The translations under genes and the position numbers were made by a program. Of a DNA stretch of 42,682 nt, positions 16,940-26,100 are shown one piece after another. Location of the stretch: positions 1-42,682 of the forward strand of contig DATLCN010000025.1 of NCBI GenBank assembly GCA_035526335.1, read 5' to 3'. Source of the stretch: GCA-2861595 sp035526335 (GTDB taxonomy: Bacteria; Actinomycetota; Acidimicrobiia; Acidimicrobiales; GCA-2861595). The notes beneath the pieces are model-generated. The model was not told the origin of the DNA, did no database searches, and worked only from the letters and a program-made list of their open reading frames with translations. The stretch's first letter is position 1. Each line of letters opens with the position of its first letter.

Positions 16940-17937
16940 GCCAGCGCCGAGCAGCAGGTCTCGACGATGAGGCGGGTGACCGTGTAGGGATCACAGTTGG
17001 CGTTGGGGCGACGATCCTCCAGGTATCCCCGTCCCTCCTTCTCCACCTGCCACGGGATGCGCACCGAGGCTCCGCGGTCGGACACGCCGTAGTTGAACTC
17101 GTTGTACGGGGCGGTCTCGTGCTGGCCGGTCAGTCGCTGCTCGATGCCGTCGCCGTAGTTCATCACATGGTGGTCGGCGTTCTTGCCCAGCGCCTCGGCT
17201 GCGGTGATCACCGCCTCGTACGACTCGCGCATGGACCCGGTGGAGAAGTTGGTGTGTGCCCCGGCGCCGTTCCAGTCGCCCCGGACCGGCTTGGGGTCGA
17301 GGGTGACGGAGATGCCGAAGTCCTCACCGATGCGGTGCAGCAACCATCGGGCGATCCACAGCTGGTCGGAGACCTCGAGTGGCGAGAGCGGGCCGATCTG
17401 GAACTCCCACTGGCCCGGCATGACCTCGGCGTTGATGCCGGACAGGGAGAGTCCGGCCTGCAGGCACGCCTCCATGTGGGCCTCGACGACGGGCCGGCCG
17501 TAGACGTCGTCGGCACCGACGCCGCAGTAGTAGGGGCCCTGGGCGCCCGGATATCCGCCACTCTCTGGGAACCCGAGGGGGCGGCTCCCCTTGAACATCG
17601 TGTACTCCTGCTCGATCCCGAACCACGGCTCCTGGTCGGCGTACTTCTCCATGGCCGCGGCGAGGATGTGACGGGTGTTGGTGGGATGCGGCGTCATGTC
17701 GGTGAGCAGGACCTCGCTCATCACCAGCAGGTGGTTTCCTCCGCGGATGGGGTCCGGGCAGGAGAACACCGGCTTGAGCACGCAGTCGGAAGCCTTGCCG
17801 GGGGCCTGGTTGGTGCTGGATCCGTCGAACCCCCAGATCGGCAGGTCAAGGGGGCTGTCCACGATCTTCGTCTTCGAGCGCAGGAGCGGCGAAGGCTCGG
17901 TTCCGTCGATCCAGATGTACTCGGCCTTGATGGTCAC
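16936..17937 (-). CDS. glnII: Glutamine synthetase type II
   Basis: Makes glutamine from glutamate, ammonia and ATP. Type II enzyme (eukaryote-like), 333 residues, normal for the group. Features: AEYIWIDGTEP start, WGFDGSSTNQAPGKASD (substrate loop), WFGIEQEYTMF, GQWEFQIGP, GDWNGAGAHTNFST, and SDRGASVRIP; metal-binding Glu residues of the EQEY and EVMPGQWEFQ blocks are present. Start: GTG 17937 with GGGAG five bases upstream (17943-17947). It is followed without a gap by the GDPD gene and is divergent from the ATP-grasp operon. Confidence 0.94.
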   Translation of the reverse strand: MTIKAEYIWIDGTEPSPLLRSKTKIVDSPLDLPIWGFDGSSTNQAPGKASDCVLKPVFSCPDPIRGGNHLLVMSEVLLTDMTPHPTNTRHILAAAMEKYADQEPWFGIEQEYTMFKGSRPLGFPESGGYPGAQGPYYCGVGADDVYGRPVVEAHMEACLQAGLSLSGINAEVMPGQWEFQIGPLSPLEVSDQLWIARWLLHRIGEDFGISVTLDPKPVRGDWNGAGAHTNFSTGSMRESYEAVITAAEALGKNADHHVMNYGDGIEQRLTGQHETAPYNEFNYGVSDRGASVRIPWQVEKEGRGYLEDRRPNANCDPYTVTRLIVETCCSALA

Positions 17938-18159
17938 TGTGTCTCCCGGGGGTGCGCTTCCGATAAGTGGTCCCCAGAGTCTGCCACTGTGAGATTTCTC
18001 GTGCTTTGCACAAATGTGAACGGAAGGTTTCCCCATTCGCGGCGCCGCCAATGGCCACTGGTTCGTCACCGCTCGGGGCGGGAGGAGCTCACCGACGCCC
18101 CACCGCCGGCGCTCGAGCATGTGACGAGCGGGAAACGGCGGGGTGCTAACGATGGGAGC

Positions 18160-19731
18160 GTGGGTGACCTACTGGACGGCTACCGCAGCACCACCTGGGA
18201 CGAGATGTGCCAGGCTGACGGCACGCCCCGGGCCGCGTGCGCCTCCCTGCACGAGGCGCTGCAGGCCCTCTCCGATGACGATTTCGAGCGCCGGTGCGTC
18301 GCCCGGGACAGGGCTTTCCGCGACCAGGGGATCACCTTCTCGTTGTCCGGCGAGGAGCGACCGTTCCCGCTGGACCTCGTGCCACGCATCCTGGCCGCAG
18401 CCGAGTGGGCGGTGCTCGAGGCCGGCGTGGCCCAGCGAGTACTGGCCCTCGAGGCCTTTCTCGACGACATCTACAGCGCCGGCCGGATCCTGGCCGACGG
18501 CGTGGTGCCCACCGCCCTCGTCACCAGTTCGACCCACTTCCACCGCCCGGCCGTCGGGGTCTCACCGGCGAACGGGGTGCGGATCCACGTGGCCGGGATC
18601 GACATCGTCCGCGATGGCGACGGCACCCTCCGGGTTCTGGAGGACAATGTGCGAACGCCGTCCGGCATCTCCTATGTCGTGGAGAACCGGCGCACCATGT
18701 CGAGGGTCTTCCCAGAGTTGTTTGCCAGCCACCGCGTCCGCCCCGTCAACAGCTACCCGGCCCGGCTCCTCGAGGCTCTCCGAGCGGCCGCACCCACTCG
18801 TTCGGGCGACCCGACCGTCGTCGTGCTCACTCCCGGCATCTACAACTCGGCCTACTTCGAGCACACGTTCCTGGCCCGTCAGATGGGGGTCGAGCTGGTC
18901 GAGGGGCGTGACCTCGTCTGCCGCAACAACACCGTGTTCATGCGCAGCACGACAGGCGAGCAACGCGTCGATGTGGTCTACCGCCGGGTCGACGACGACT
19001 TTTTGGACCCGCTCCACTTCCGAACCGACGCCCGGCTCGGCTGTCCCGGGATCCTCAACGCGGCGCGGGCCGGCAAGGTCACCATCGCCAACGCCGTGGG
19101 CAACGGCGTGGCCGACGACAAGCTGATGTACACCTACGTCCCGGAGATGATCGACTACTACTTCGGGGACAAGCCGATCCTGCCCAACGTCCCGACCTAC
19201 CGCCTCTGTGAGCCGGACCAGTTGGAGGTGGCCCTCGACCGGCTCGACCGCCTGGTGGTCAAGCCCGTGGACGCCTCGGGTGGTCGTGGCCTTCTCATCG
19301 GGCCAGCGGCCAGCGACGAGGACCTGGCGAAGGCGCGGGCGGCCATCCTCGCCAACCCCCGCGGGTGGATCGCCCAGGAGACCGTCCAGTTGTCCACCGC
19401 GCCGACTTGGGTGGGTCGGCGCCTGGTCGCCCGCCACGTCGACCTTCGGCCGTTCGCCGTGAACGACGGTGAGCGGGTCTGGGTCGTCCCGGGTGGACTG
19501 ACGCGGGTGGCGCTGCCCGCAGGAAGCCTCGTCGTCAACTCCAGCCAGGGAGGCGGCAGCAAGGACACCTGGGTGCTGGCCGACGAGACCGATCGGGTGG
19601 CTCGGTCGCGCCAGCCCGACGGCGGCGCCCGTGATGTTCCCGAAGGCGAGCCCCCTGCCGGCCCCCGCCCGGACCCCGGCCCGATCGTCGCCCAGGCTGC
19701 CCAGCAGCAACAGGCGGGCCCAACGTGCTGA
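18160..19731 (+). CDS. Circularly permuted ATP-grasp protein (DUF404/DUF407 type)
   Basis: 523 residues. The order DUF404/DUF407 N-terminal block, then ATP-grasp blocks, is shown by RPFPLDLVPRILAAAEW, RVLEDNVRTPSGISYVVENR, VDVVYRRVDDDFLDP, NAVGNGVADDKLMYTYVPEM, and VVKPVDASGGRGLLIGP near the C-terminus. Comparative work predicts that such proteins, with alpha-E and transglutaminase partners, form a peptide-ligase or tagging system; the reaction is not established. Start: GTG 18160, with GGGAG directly upstream and TAACGA 7 bases upstream; the frame reaches further upstream over the glnII promoter, which is not coding-like. Its stop overlaps the GTG of the alpha-E gene. Confidence 0.87.
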   Translation: MGDLLDGYRSTTWDEMCQADGTPRAACASLHEALQALSDDDFERRCVARDRAFRDQGITFSLSGEERPFPLDLVPRILAAAEWAVLEAGVAQRVLALEAFLDDIYSAGRILADGVVPTALVTSSTHFHRPAVGVSPANGVRIHVAGIDIVRDGDGTLRVLEDNVRTPSGISYVVENRRTMSRVFPELFASHRVRPVNSYPARLLEALRAAAPTRSGDPTVVVLTPGIYNSAYFEHTFLARQMGVELVEGRDLVCRNNTVFMRSTTGEQRVDVVYRRVDDDFLDPLHFRTDARLGCPGILNAARAGKVTIANAVGNGVADDKLMYTYVPEMIDYYFGDKPILPNVPTYRLCEPDQLEVALDRLDRLVVKPVDASGGRGLLIGPAASDEDLAKARAAILANPRGWIAQETVQLSTAPTWVGRRLVARHVDLRPFAVNDGERVWVVPGGLTRVALPAGSLVVNSSQGGGSKDTWVLADETDRVARSRQPDGGARDVPEGEPPAGPRPDPGPIVAQAAQQQQAGPTC

Positions 19732-20669
19732 GCCGGATCGCGGAGTCGCTGTACTGGGTCGGCCGGTACGTCGAGCGGGCCGAGGACACGGCCAGGATCC
19801 TCGACGTGCACGTTCACCACATCCTGGAGGATCCGACCCTCGGCGAGGAGACCGCCTGCCGGGTGCTTCTGGGGGTCATGGGAACGTCGGCGCCGGCCGG
19901 GTCCGTCAATGCCCAGAAGGTTGTGGAGCTTCTCGGGTTCGACGAGTCGGATACGTGCTCGATCATCGGCGCCCTCGGCGCCGCCAGGGAGAACGCCCGG
20001 GGCGTTCGGGAGGTCCTTTCCACCGAGATGTGGGAGTGCCTGAACGCATCGTGGCTGGCCCTTCCCGCGCAGCGCCGGCAGGCGGGTGACATGGGCCCGC
20101 ACGTGTTCTTCCAGTACGTCAAGGAGCGGGCGGCGATGATGGCCGGCCTGACCGACTCCACCATGGCCCGCGACGACGGTTGGCGGTTCCTCGTGCTCGG
20201 TCGCAGCCTCGAGAGGGTCGACATGACGGCGCGCCTCCTGCTGGCCGGGTTCTGTGACCCCTCCGAGTCTCCTGACTGGGTCACGACCCTGAGGTCGTGC
20301 TCGGCCCACGAGGCGTTTCTACGGACTTACCGGCGGGGCGTGGACTCATCGCTCGTGGCCGAGTTCCTGCTCCTCGACCGGCTCTTTCCCCGCTCCGCGT
20401 TCCACGCCCTCGGTCTCGCCGAGAGCTGCCTGGCCGAGCTGGTGCCGTCGGCTGGCCGGGCCGGGCAGGAGCACGAGGCCCGCAGGATCCTCGGCCGGGC
20501 CCGCAATGAGCTGGAGTTCGCCGGTGTACGTGAACTGCTGGCCGATGTTCCCGCCCACCTGCGGGCCCTCCAGTCGGCGTGTGCCGAGGCGGGGGCGGCT
20601 GTCGCCCGCCGCTTCTTCCAGCAGTCAGCGCCGGTGGAGTGGCAGCAGGAGCGTGTGGGACCGCTGTGA
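19725..20669 (+). CDS. Alpha-E domain protein
   Basis: 314 residues, all alpha-helical: MLSRIAESLYWVGRYVERAEDTARI at the start is the signature of the alpha-E family, followed by helices including MGPHVFFQYVKERAAMMAGLTDSTM and FLVLGRSLERVDMTARLLLAG. The family is always next to circularly permuted ATP-grasp and transglutaminase genes and may act as a scaffold or regulator. GTG 19725 overlaps the end of the ATP-grasp gene by 7 bases, and its own stop overlaps the start of the transglutaminase gene, so the three are translationally coupled. Confidence 0.88.
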   Translation: MLSRIAESLYWVGRYVERAEDTARILDVHVHHILEDPTLGEETACRVLLGVMGTSAPAGSVNAQKVVELLGFDESDTCSIIGALGAARENARGVREVLSTEMWECLNASWLALPAQRRQAGDMGPHVFFQYVKERAAMMAGLTDSTMARDDGWRFLVLGRSLERVDMTARLLLAGFCDPSESPDWVTTLRSCSAHEAFLRTYRRGVDSSLVAEFLLLDRLFPRSAFHALGLAESCLAELVPSAGRAGQEHEARRILGRARNELEFAGVRELLADVPAHLRALQSACAEAGAAVARRFFQQSAPVEWQQERVGPL

Positions 20670-21499
20670 GTTGGACCCTGCGCATCCGTCACGAAACCGG
20701 ATACCGGTACCGCGGAGAGGTGAAGTCGTCCTACAACGAGGCGCGGGTGACCCCGCTGTCGACCGATCGCCAGTTGGCGCTGGAGGCCGCCGTGGAGGTC
20801 GCTCCGGCCACCCGCACCTACCGCTATTGGGACTACTGGGGCACGCTGGTCGACGCCTTCGACCTGGACGAGCCCCATGTGGAGCTGTCGGTGGTCGGAA
20901 CCTCGGTGGTGGAGACGTCGCCGGCGGTGGAGCCGTTCAGCACCGCAGGGTGGGACGACCTCGGCTCGGACGTCGTGCGGGACCGCTTCGCCGAATTCCT
21001 GGCGCCGACGTCTTTCGTGCCGGCCCTGCCGGAGGTGGGACGGGTGGTGGATCGGAGCCGGACGCCGGCGGAGGCGGTGGAGGAGGCGGCCGCCTGGGTG
21101 CACCAAACCCTTGCCTATGGCAAGGGCACCACGAACGTGACCACGACTGCCGCCGACGCTCTTCGCATAGGCAGCGGTGTCTGCCAGGACTTCGCCCACC
21201 TGACCCTGGCCGTGCTCCGTGGCATGGGCATCCCGGCCCGCTACGTCTCGGGATACCTCCACCCGTCCCACGAGCCGGAGATGGGCACGCCCGCCATGGG
21301 CGAGAGCCACGCCTGGGTCGAGGCCTGGACCGGCGACTGGTGGGGCTTCGATCCCACCCATCTCCGTGAGGTGGGCGAACGCCACGTGGCTGTCGGCCGG
21401 GGCCGCGACTACTCCGACGTGTCGCCGCTGAAGGGCGTGTACTCGGGTGCTCCCGCCGAGGCGCTGACGGTGAGCGTGGAGATCACCCGGCTCAGCTGA
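20666..21499 (+). CDS. Transglutaminase-like cysteine protease/transferase
   Basis: 277 residues. N-terminal beta domain (WTLRIRHETGYRYRGEVKSSYNEARVTP, the Bact_transglu_N type) and a C-terminal transglutaminase core with the triad GVCQDFAHL (Cys), ESHAWVEAW (His) and WGFDPTH (Asp). It probably cleaves or forms isopeptide bonds and is the third component of the alpha-E/ATP-grasp operon. Start: GTG 20666, overlapping the alpha-E stop (GTGA). The 3' end overlaps the 3' end of the convergent DUF2182 gene by 8 bases. Confidence 0.9.
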   Translation: MSWTLRIRHETGYRYRGEVKSSYNEARVTPLSTDRQLALEAAVEVAPATRTYRYWDYWGTLVDAFDLDEPHVELSVVGTSVVETSPAVEPFSTAGWDDLGSDVVRDRFAEFLAPTSFVPALPEVGRVVDRSRTPAEAVEEAAAWVHQTLAYGKGTTNVTTTAADALRIGSGVCQDFAHLTLAVLRGMGIPARYVSGYLHPSHEPEMGTPAMGESHAWVEAWTGDWWGFDPTHLREVGERHVAVGRGRDYSDVSPLKGVYSGAPAEALTVSVEITRLS

Positions 21500-22298
21500 C
21501 GGCGGTAGGGAGTACCTCCGGCACGGCTATGGCGACCAGGCCGTAGACCACCAGAGCGGCGGCGGCCGCCAGCCGCACCCGTTCGCCTCCCGGCAGTGCC
21601 TTCTCGGCGAACACCAGCGCGGCGACGGCGACCATGGCGGCCACGTTCATCACCCCGATGGGGAACAGCAGCAGGAAGAGCACCCAGCAGCAACCGAGGC
21701 AGTACAACCCATGGCGCAGGCCCATGTTGAGCGCACCTCGGCGGCCGTCCCGCCAGTAGCTCAGCATGAAGGACAGCGGGCTGCGGCACCGGGAGAGGCA
21801 CACCCGCTTGAGGGGACTCAGCTGGTAGATGCCGGCGGCCACCACGAAGCCCCCGGCGATCCGGGATATTTTGTCGGCCGACCACATGGAGTCACCGGCC
21901 AGGTCCTCGAACCCGAGCGCCATCACGTAGCCGACCAGGCCGAACACGAACCACACCGCGACATAGGGCAGGACGAAGAGCCATGTCGGGATGAACTCGG
22001 CGCCGTCGGCCCTTTTGCAGGTCTGCGATCGCTGGAACGCCAGGATCATCGGAGCCGACGCGGGGAACATCATGGCGACCATCATCGCCACCCACATGGC
22101 CAGGAAGAGCGGGGCGGCCATCCCCATGGTGAGGTCGATGCCGCCCATTCCGATTCCCATGGCCATGTCGTCGGCTCTGTCCATGGTCGCCGCCTGCCAG
22201 ATCACGACACCCCAGCCGGCCACGGCCAGGCAGGACAACACCGCCAGTAGCAGGCGCCGTTCAGCTTCGAGCGGCGACGCCTCGACGGTCGCCGTCAT
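21492..22298 (-). CDS. DUF2182 integral membrane protein
   Basis: 268 residues with about six or seven transmembrane helices. The family motif LSPLKRVCLSRCRSPLSF sits in the middle with conserved Cys residues; methionine-rich helices (WVAMMVAMMFPASAPM) follow the first hydrophobic segment, suggesting metal binding or transport (described as a predicted metal-binding membrane protein). ATG 22298 starts 10 bases after the stop of the DUF1326 gene, so they form an operon. The substrate is not known. Confidence 0.85.
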   Translation of the reverse strand: MTATVEASPLEAERRLLLAVLSCLAVAGWGVVIWQAATMDRADDMAMGIGMGGIDLTMGMAAPLFLAMWVAMMVAMMFPASAPMILAFQRSQTCKRADGAEFIPTWLFVLPYVAVWFVFGLVGYVMALGFEDLAGDSMWSADKISRIAGGFVVAAGIYQLSPLKRVCLSRCRSPLSFMLSYWRDGRRGALNMGLRHGLYCLGCCWVLFLLLFPIGVMNVAAMVAVAALVFAEKALPGGERVRLAAAAALVVYGLVAIAVPEVLPTAVS

Positions 22299-22308
22299 GG
22301 CGACGCGG

Positions 22309-22905
22309 TCAGACGGTCCAGTCGAAGGGGACAGCGGCGCCGTTGCCCAGGCTCTCCCAGTGGCGGAGATCCGGATCGGACACCTTGCCGCTGGCCGTGG
22401 CCAACTCCAGCGTGTCGACGCCGAAGCCGGCGGCGAGAGGCGAGTTGACCATCACGGACTGCTTCCCGTCCTCGGTCTTCATCCGCTCCATGGTGATGTC
22501 GGCGATACCCGCGATGGAGACGTGCGGGTTGTCGCCTCCCGTCACCTCGACTTTGACTGTCTTCGACGGCAGGAACTCGCCGATCATGCCGGCGACGCCC
22601 TCCCACACCCCGCCCCGCTTGCCCTGGAAGATCGCCTCCAGCTGTTCACGCTGTCCGTCCGACGACGACTCGTCCAGGTAGATGCGAGCCTTGTCGATGC
22701 CGCCGAAGAAGTCACCAGGCAGCTCGGCGTGCAGGGCCAACCTGACGCCTCCCAGGTCCACGCCATCCGATTCACCGGACTCGACGGCGAACGAAAGCAG
22801 ACCCGAGCACCACCCCTGATCCGGCTTCGCCGGACCCAGATTGCAGGGACAGAACATCTTGCAACTGCAGGCCTCGTACCAGGTGCCCTTCAGCGTCCAA
22901 GCCAT
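22309..22905 (-). CDS. DUF1326 protein
   Basis: 198 residues, no signal peptide. The start MAWTLKGTWYEACSCKMFCPCNLG has the four-cysteine motif (CSCKMFCPC plus a later WCSG) typical of DUF1326, which is often adjacent to DUF2182. A metal-related role is suggested by the cysteines but unproven. Start: ATG 22905 has AAGGAGGG 6 bases upstream; the frame is open further upstream. It precedes the DUF2182 gene by 10 bases. Confidence 0.87.
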   Translation of the reverse strand: MAWTLKGTWYEACSCKMFCPCNLGPAKPDQGWCSGLLSFAVESGESDGVDLGGVRLALHAELPGDFFGGIDKARIYLDESSSDGQREQLEAIFQGKRGGVWEGVAGMIGEFLPSKTVKVEVTGGDNPHVSIAGIADITMERMKTEDGKQSVMVNSPLAAGFGVDTLELATASGKVSDPDLRHWESLGNGAAVPFDWTV

Positions 22906-23036
22906 GTCAAACCCTCCTTGTCGACCCTGCGTCACAGTCTGTCGCGACGAGGAACCGCCGTCAACCAGGTTCAACCGGCGATGTGGCCCGGCCGACGAGC
23001 TCCGAGGATTCGCCGGCGGGGCCGTGCATAGCCCTC

Positions 23037-23240
23037 TCAGTCGCGGTTAGCCACCGCGACTGTTTCATCGAAGACCCGACCTCCATCGTCGGGCCGGACG
23101 CCGTCGGCTGAATGGTCCTTGTCGTCCAACTCGTCCAACACCGCCTTCGGCAAGCTAGATGCGATCGTGGCGTCGGCCTTCGACTGGGAAGTATTCCAAG
23201 TGTCGGTCTGGGTGCTGTCGGTGGCATTGGGATCGGGCAT
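23037..23240 (-). CDS. Small acidic protein of unknown function
   Basis: 67 residues (MPDPNATDSTQTDTWNTSQS...FDETVAVANRD), Asp/Ser/Thr-rich, no hydrophobic stretch. It is supported by an ATG with AGAGAGG 6 bases upstream and a GC-rich codon pattern inside a lower-GC surrounding. A 9-bp inverted repeat with a 40-base loop lies in its leader (23254-23311). No family is recognised; it might encode a short substrate for tagging, but nothing shows this. Confidence 0.55.
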   Translation of the reverse strand: MPDPNATDSTQTDTWNTSQSKADATIASSLPKAVLDELDDKDHSADGVRPDDGGRVFDETVAVANRD

Positions 23241-23554
23241 GTTTGCCTCTCTTTTAGCGAAGATAGATGGAGTCAGAAGACCCGCAACCTGTAGTAGCCA
23301 AACTTCGCTAAGCACACGCCGAAGACGCAATCCCAACAAAGAAGGGTGGACGAGTTACCGGACCCGCTTGCCTTATACCCACCATCACTGGGCGGAACCT
23401 CGCCAATTTCGGCGCCGAGCATCTCCTGGAGAGCCTCCATTCCGCTGAACCGCGGCCTCCACCGCAGCTCCTTCCGGGCACAGCAGGGTGGCGTAGTGCT
23501 CAAACCAGCGCCGTTGGGGAAGCGATTCCGGGTGGGGCGCGGCCTCGCGCTCGT
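23241..23554. other. Low-GC gap between the small acidic gene and the helicase
   Basis: This 314-base stretch is lower in GC than its neighbours. It holds the inverted repeat TTAGCGAAG (23254-23262) / CTTCGCTAA (23303-23311). A 55-codon minus-strand frame from ATG 23440 to TGA 23273 exists but has no family resemblance and no good ribosome-binding site, so I do not call it a gene. Confidence 0.4.
23254..23311 (-). repeat. 9-bp inverted repeat in the leader of the small acidic gene
   Basis: TTAGCGAAG (23254-23262) and its complement CTTCGCTAA (23303-23311) flank a 40-base loop just upstream of the ATG at 23240. It could be an operator pair or a structured leader. Confidence 0.4.
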
Positions 23555-26062
23555 TCACAGACGCTCGACGCCGGTCACCCGCACGACCGCCTCGCCGGCT
23601 TCGACGCTGGCCGGCAGATCCACCGTGGCGACCATGGCCCACTCGTGGAAGCCGACGGGATCGTCGAGGATCTGGCGGATCCTCCATTCCGTTGGTCCCT
23701 CGATCACGTCCAACATGGCTGCCGCCCGGGCCGCCGCGCCGGTTCCGACCGACTCGTGCTCGGCGAAGTAGGGCACCAGCGCCTCCTCCCACTGCGCGGG
23801 CGTCCACCCGGGGTCCAACTCGGCGAGCATCGTGTACCGCCGCAGGGCGGCCATCTCGACCCGGCGGAACATGGCGTTGCGCACCATGACCAGGAACGCC
23901 CGCGGGTTGGCGGTCACCGGCGGCGGAGCGTCCTCCTGTTCGTCGGCGACGACCGCGGCCGGCTCGGGATGGCGTAGCAGCTCCCACTCGTCGAGCAGAG
24001 AGCTGTCTACCTGGCGGACGAGGGTCCCCAACCACTCGGCCATGTCATGGACCTCCTCGGTCTTGGCGTCCTCCGGCACCGTCTGGTTGAGCGCCTTGAA
24101 GGCGTCGCTCAGATAGCGCAGCACCACGCCTTCGGAGCGGCCGAGCTCGTAGAAGCCGACGAAGTCGTTGAAGGTCATCGCCCGCTCGAAGAGGTCCCGC
24201 GCCACCGACTTCGGCGACAGGGTGTGGTCGGCCACCCAAGGGTGGCCCTGCCGGTACGAGTCGAAGGCCACCGACAGCAGCTCGTCCAGGGGCTTCGGGT
24301 AGGAAATGGACTGGAGGAGCGCCATCCGTTCCTCGTATTCGATCCCGGCCGCCTTCATCTGGGCGACGGCCTCCCCTCTCGCCTTGGACTCCTGGGCGTA
24401 GAGGACCTTCGAGGGGTCGTCGAGGGTGGACTCGATGACGGACAGCACGTCGAGGGCGTAAGTCTCGGACTCCCTGTCGAGAAGCTCGAAGGCTGCGAGC
24501 GCGAAGGGGCTGAGCGGTTGGTTGAGGGCGAAGTCGGCCTGAAGGTCGACGGTCACGCGGGTGGTTCGGCCCGCCGACTCCGGATCCGCCAGGCGCTCGA
24601 CCACGCCGGCGGTGAGGAGCGAGCGATAGATCGAGATTGCCCGCCGGATGTGGCGGCGTTGGGAGGGGCGGGCCTCATGGTTGTCGACCAGAAGGTCACG
24701 TAACGCGCCGCACCCGTCGCCCGGCCGATCGAGCACGTTGAGCAACATCGAGTGGGAGACCGAGAAGCTGGACGCCAGCGTCTCGGGCTCGGCCGCTACC
24801 AGCCGCTCGAAGGTGGGGACGCCCCAGGAGACGAATCCGTCGGGCGGCTTCTTGCGCACGACCTTCCGCCGTGAGCGCTCGTCGCTCCCCACCTTCGCCA
24901 GCGCCCGCTCGTTCTCCACCACATGCTCGGGTGCCTGTACGACGACCGCACCGGAGGTGTCGTATCCGGCGCGGCCGGCCCGGCCGGCGATCTGGTGGAA
25001 CTCCCGGGCGCTCAGGAGGCGCACCTTGCTCCCGTCGTACTTGCTGAGCGCGGCGAACAGGACCGAGCGGATCGGGACGTTGATGCCGACCCCGAGGGTG
25101 TCGGTCCCGCAGATGACCTTGAGCAACCCGGCCTGGGCCAGGCGCTCCACCAGCCGGCGGTACTTGGGCAGCATGCCGGCGTGGTGGACACCGATTCCAT
25201 GGCGGACGAAGCGCGAGAGCGTCCGCCCGAAGCCGGTGGTGAAGCGGAAGGCACCGAGAAGTTGGGCGATGGCGTCCTTCTCCTCCCGGGTGCACACGTT
25301 CACGCTCATGAGGGCCTGAGCCCGCTCCACCGCTGCCGCCTGGGTGAAGTGGACGACGTACACGGGCGCCTGATGGGTGGTCAGCAGTTCCTCGAGCGTC
25401 TCGTGCAGCGGCGTGGTCCGCCACGAGTAGTTGAGCGGAACGGGGCGGCTGGTGTTGGCCACCACGACGGTGGGCCGGCCGGTGCGGCGGGTGAGATCGC
25501 CCTGGAAGCGCGATACGTCGCCGAGGGTGGCAGACATCAGCAGGAACTGGGCACGGGCCAGCGTGAGCAGCGGCACCTGCCAGGCCCAACCCCGATCGGG
25601 ATCCGAATAGAAGTGGAACTCGTCCATCACGACCTGCTCGACGCTCGAGGACGGACCTTCCCGCAATGCGATGTTGGCCAGGATCTCAGCGGTGCAGCAG
25701 ATGATCGGGGCGCCGGCATTGACGCTGGAATCGCCCGTCATCATGCCGACGCAGTCGGTGCCGAACACGCGGCAGAGGTCGAAGAACTTCTCCGACACCA
25801 GGGCCTTGATGGGCGCGGTGTAGAAGGTGCGCCGTTCGCTGGTGATGGCGGCCAGGTGGGCGCCGACCGCCACCAGGCTCTTGCCCGAGCCCGTCGGGGT
25901 GCTCAGTATGACGTTGGCTCCGGAGAGCACCTCGATGAGCGCTTCCTCCTGCGCCGGGTACAGGAGCAGTCCCCGCTCGCCGGTCCAGGAAGCGAAGGCA
26001 TCGAAGACGGCGTCGGCATCCCCGCCGGCAGGGACCCGCCCGGCCAGCGTGGTGAGCGTCAG
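23555..26062 (-). CDS. DEAD/DEAH-box helicase with DUF3516 domain
   Basis: About 835 residues. Helicase motifs: ASWTGERGLLLYPAQEEALIEV (Q-motif region), TPTGSGKSLV (Walker A), TAPIKALVSEKF (Ia), MDEFHFY (II), LMSATL (III), VHHAGMLPKYR, and FHQIAGRAGRAGYD (VI); the C-terminal half is the DUF3516 region. Actinobacterial homologues are RNA/DNA helicases of the Ski2-like group. Start problem: GTG 25930 would cut off the Q-motif region. No ATG, GTG or TTG precedes it in frame. The first plausible in-frame codon is CTG 26062, which overlaps a TGA ending a 13-codon leaderless ORF (ATG 26100). CTG coupling, ribosomal frameshift or a sequence indel are possible. Confidence 0.83.
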   Translation of the reverse strand: MTLTTLAGRVPAGGDADAVFDAFASWTGERGLLLYPAQEEALIEVLSGANVILSTPTGSGKSLVAVGAHLAAITSERRTFYTAPIKALVSEKFFDLCRVFGTDCVGMMTGDSSVNAGAPIICCTAEILANIALREGPSSSVEQVVMDEFHFYSDPDRGWAWQVPLLTLARAQFLLMSATLGDVSRFQGDLTRRTGRPTVVVANTSRPVPLNYSWRTTPLHETLEELLTTHQAPVYVVHFTQAAAVERAQALMSVNVCTREEKDAIAQLLGAFRFTTGFGRTLSRFVRHGIGVHHAGMLPKYRRLVERLAQAGLLKVICGTDTLGVGINVPIRSVLFAALSKYDGSKVRLLSAREFHQIAGRAGRAGYDTSGAVVVQAPEHVVENERALAKVGSDERSRRKVVRKKPPDGFVSWGVPTFERLVAAEPETLASSFSVSHSMLLNVLDRPGDGCGALRDLLVDNHEARPSQRRHIRRAISIYRSLLTAGVVERLADPESAGRTTRVTVDLQADFALNQPLSPFALAAFELLDRESETYALDVLSVIESTLDDPSKVLYAQESKARGEAVAQMKAAGIEYEERMALLQSISYPKPLDELLSVAFDSYRQGHPWVADHTLSPKSVARDLFERAMTFNDFVGFYELGRSEGVVLRYLSDAFKALNQTVPEDAKTEEVHDMAEWLGTLVRQVDSSLLDEWELLRHPEPAAVVADEQEDAPPPVTANPRAFLVMVRNAMFRRVEMAALRRYTMLAELDPGWTPAQWEEALVPYFAEHESVGTGAAARAAAMLDVIEGPTEWRIRQILDDPVGFHEWAMVATVDLPASVEAGEAVVRVTGVERL

Positions 26063-26100
26063 CGGGCCCGGCCGGCGGATCCATCGATTGCGCCGGCCAT
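26059..26100 (-). CDS. 13-codon leader ORF ahead of the helicase
   Basis: ATG 26100 to TGA 26059-26061 encodes MAGAIDGSAGRAR. The ATG lies 6 bases after TAGGCT (26107-26112), a leaderless promoter. Its stop overlaps the helicase CTG (CTGA). It may be a true coupling leader, or the real N-terminus joined to the helicase by frameshift or by a one-base error in the assembly. Confidence 0.4.
   Translation of the reverse strand: MAGAIDGSAGRAR

Noticed and set aside
17940..18150. Possible GlnR/nitrogen operator in the glnII upstream region (GGAAAC, GTTCAC)
   Set aside because: Spacing and bases do not fit the GlnR consensus well enough; it may be chance.
17119..18159. Upstream extension of the ATP-grasp reading frame across glnII
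   Set aside because: The stretch lies opposite the glnII coding sequence and the promoter region; the ATP-grasp homology starts only at about 18160.
23273..23440. 55-codon minus-strand ORF (MEALQEMLGAEIGEV...)
   Set aside because: No good ribosome-binding site, no family resemblance and it runs through the inverted repeat in the low-GC gap. It may be a decayed fragment, but I cannot support a gene.
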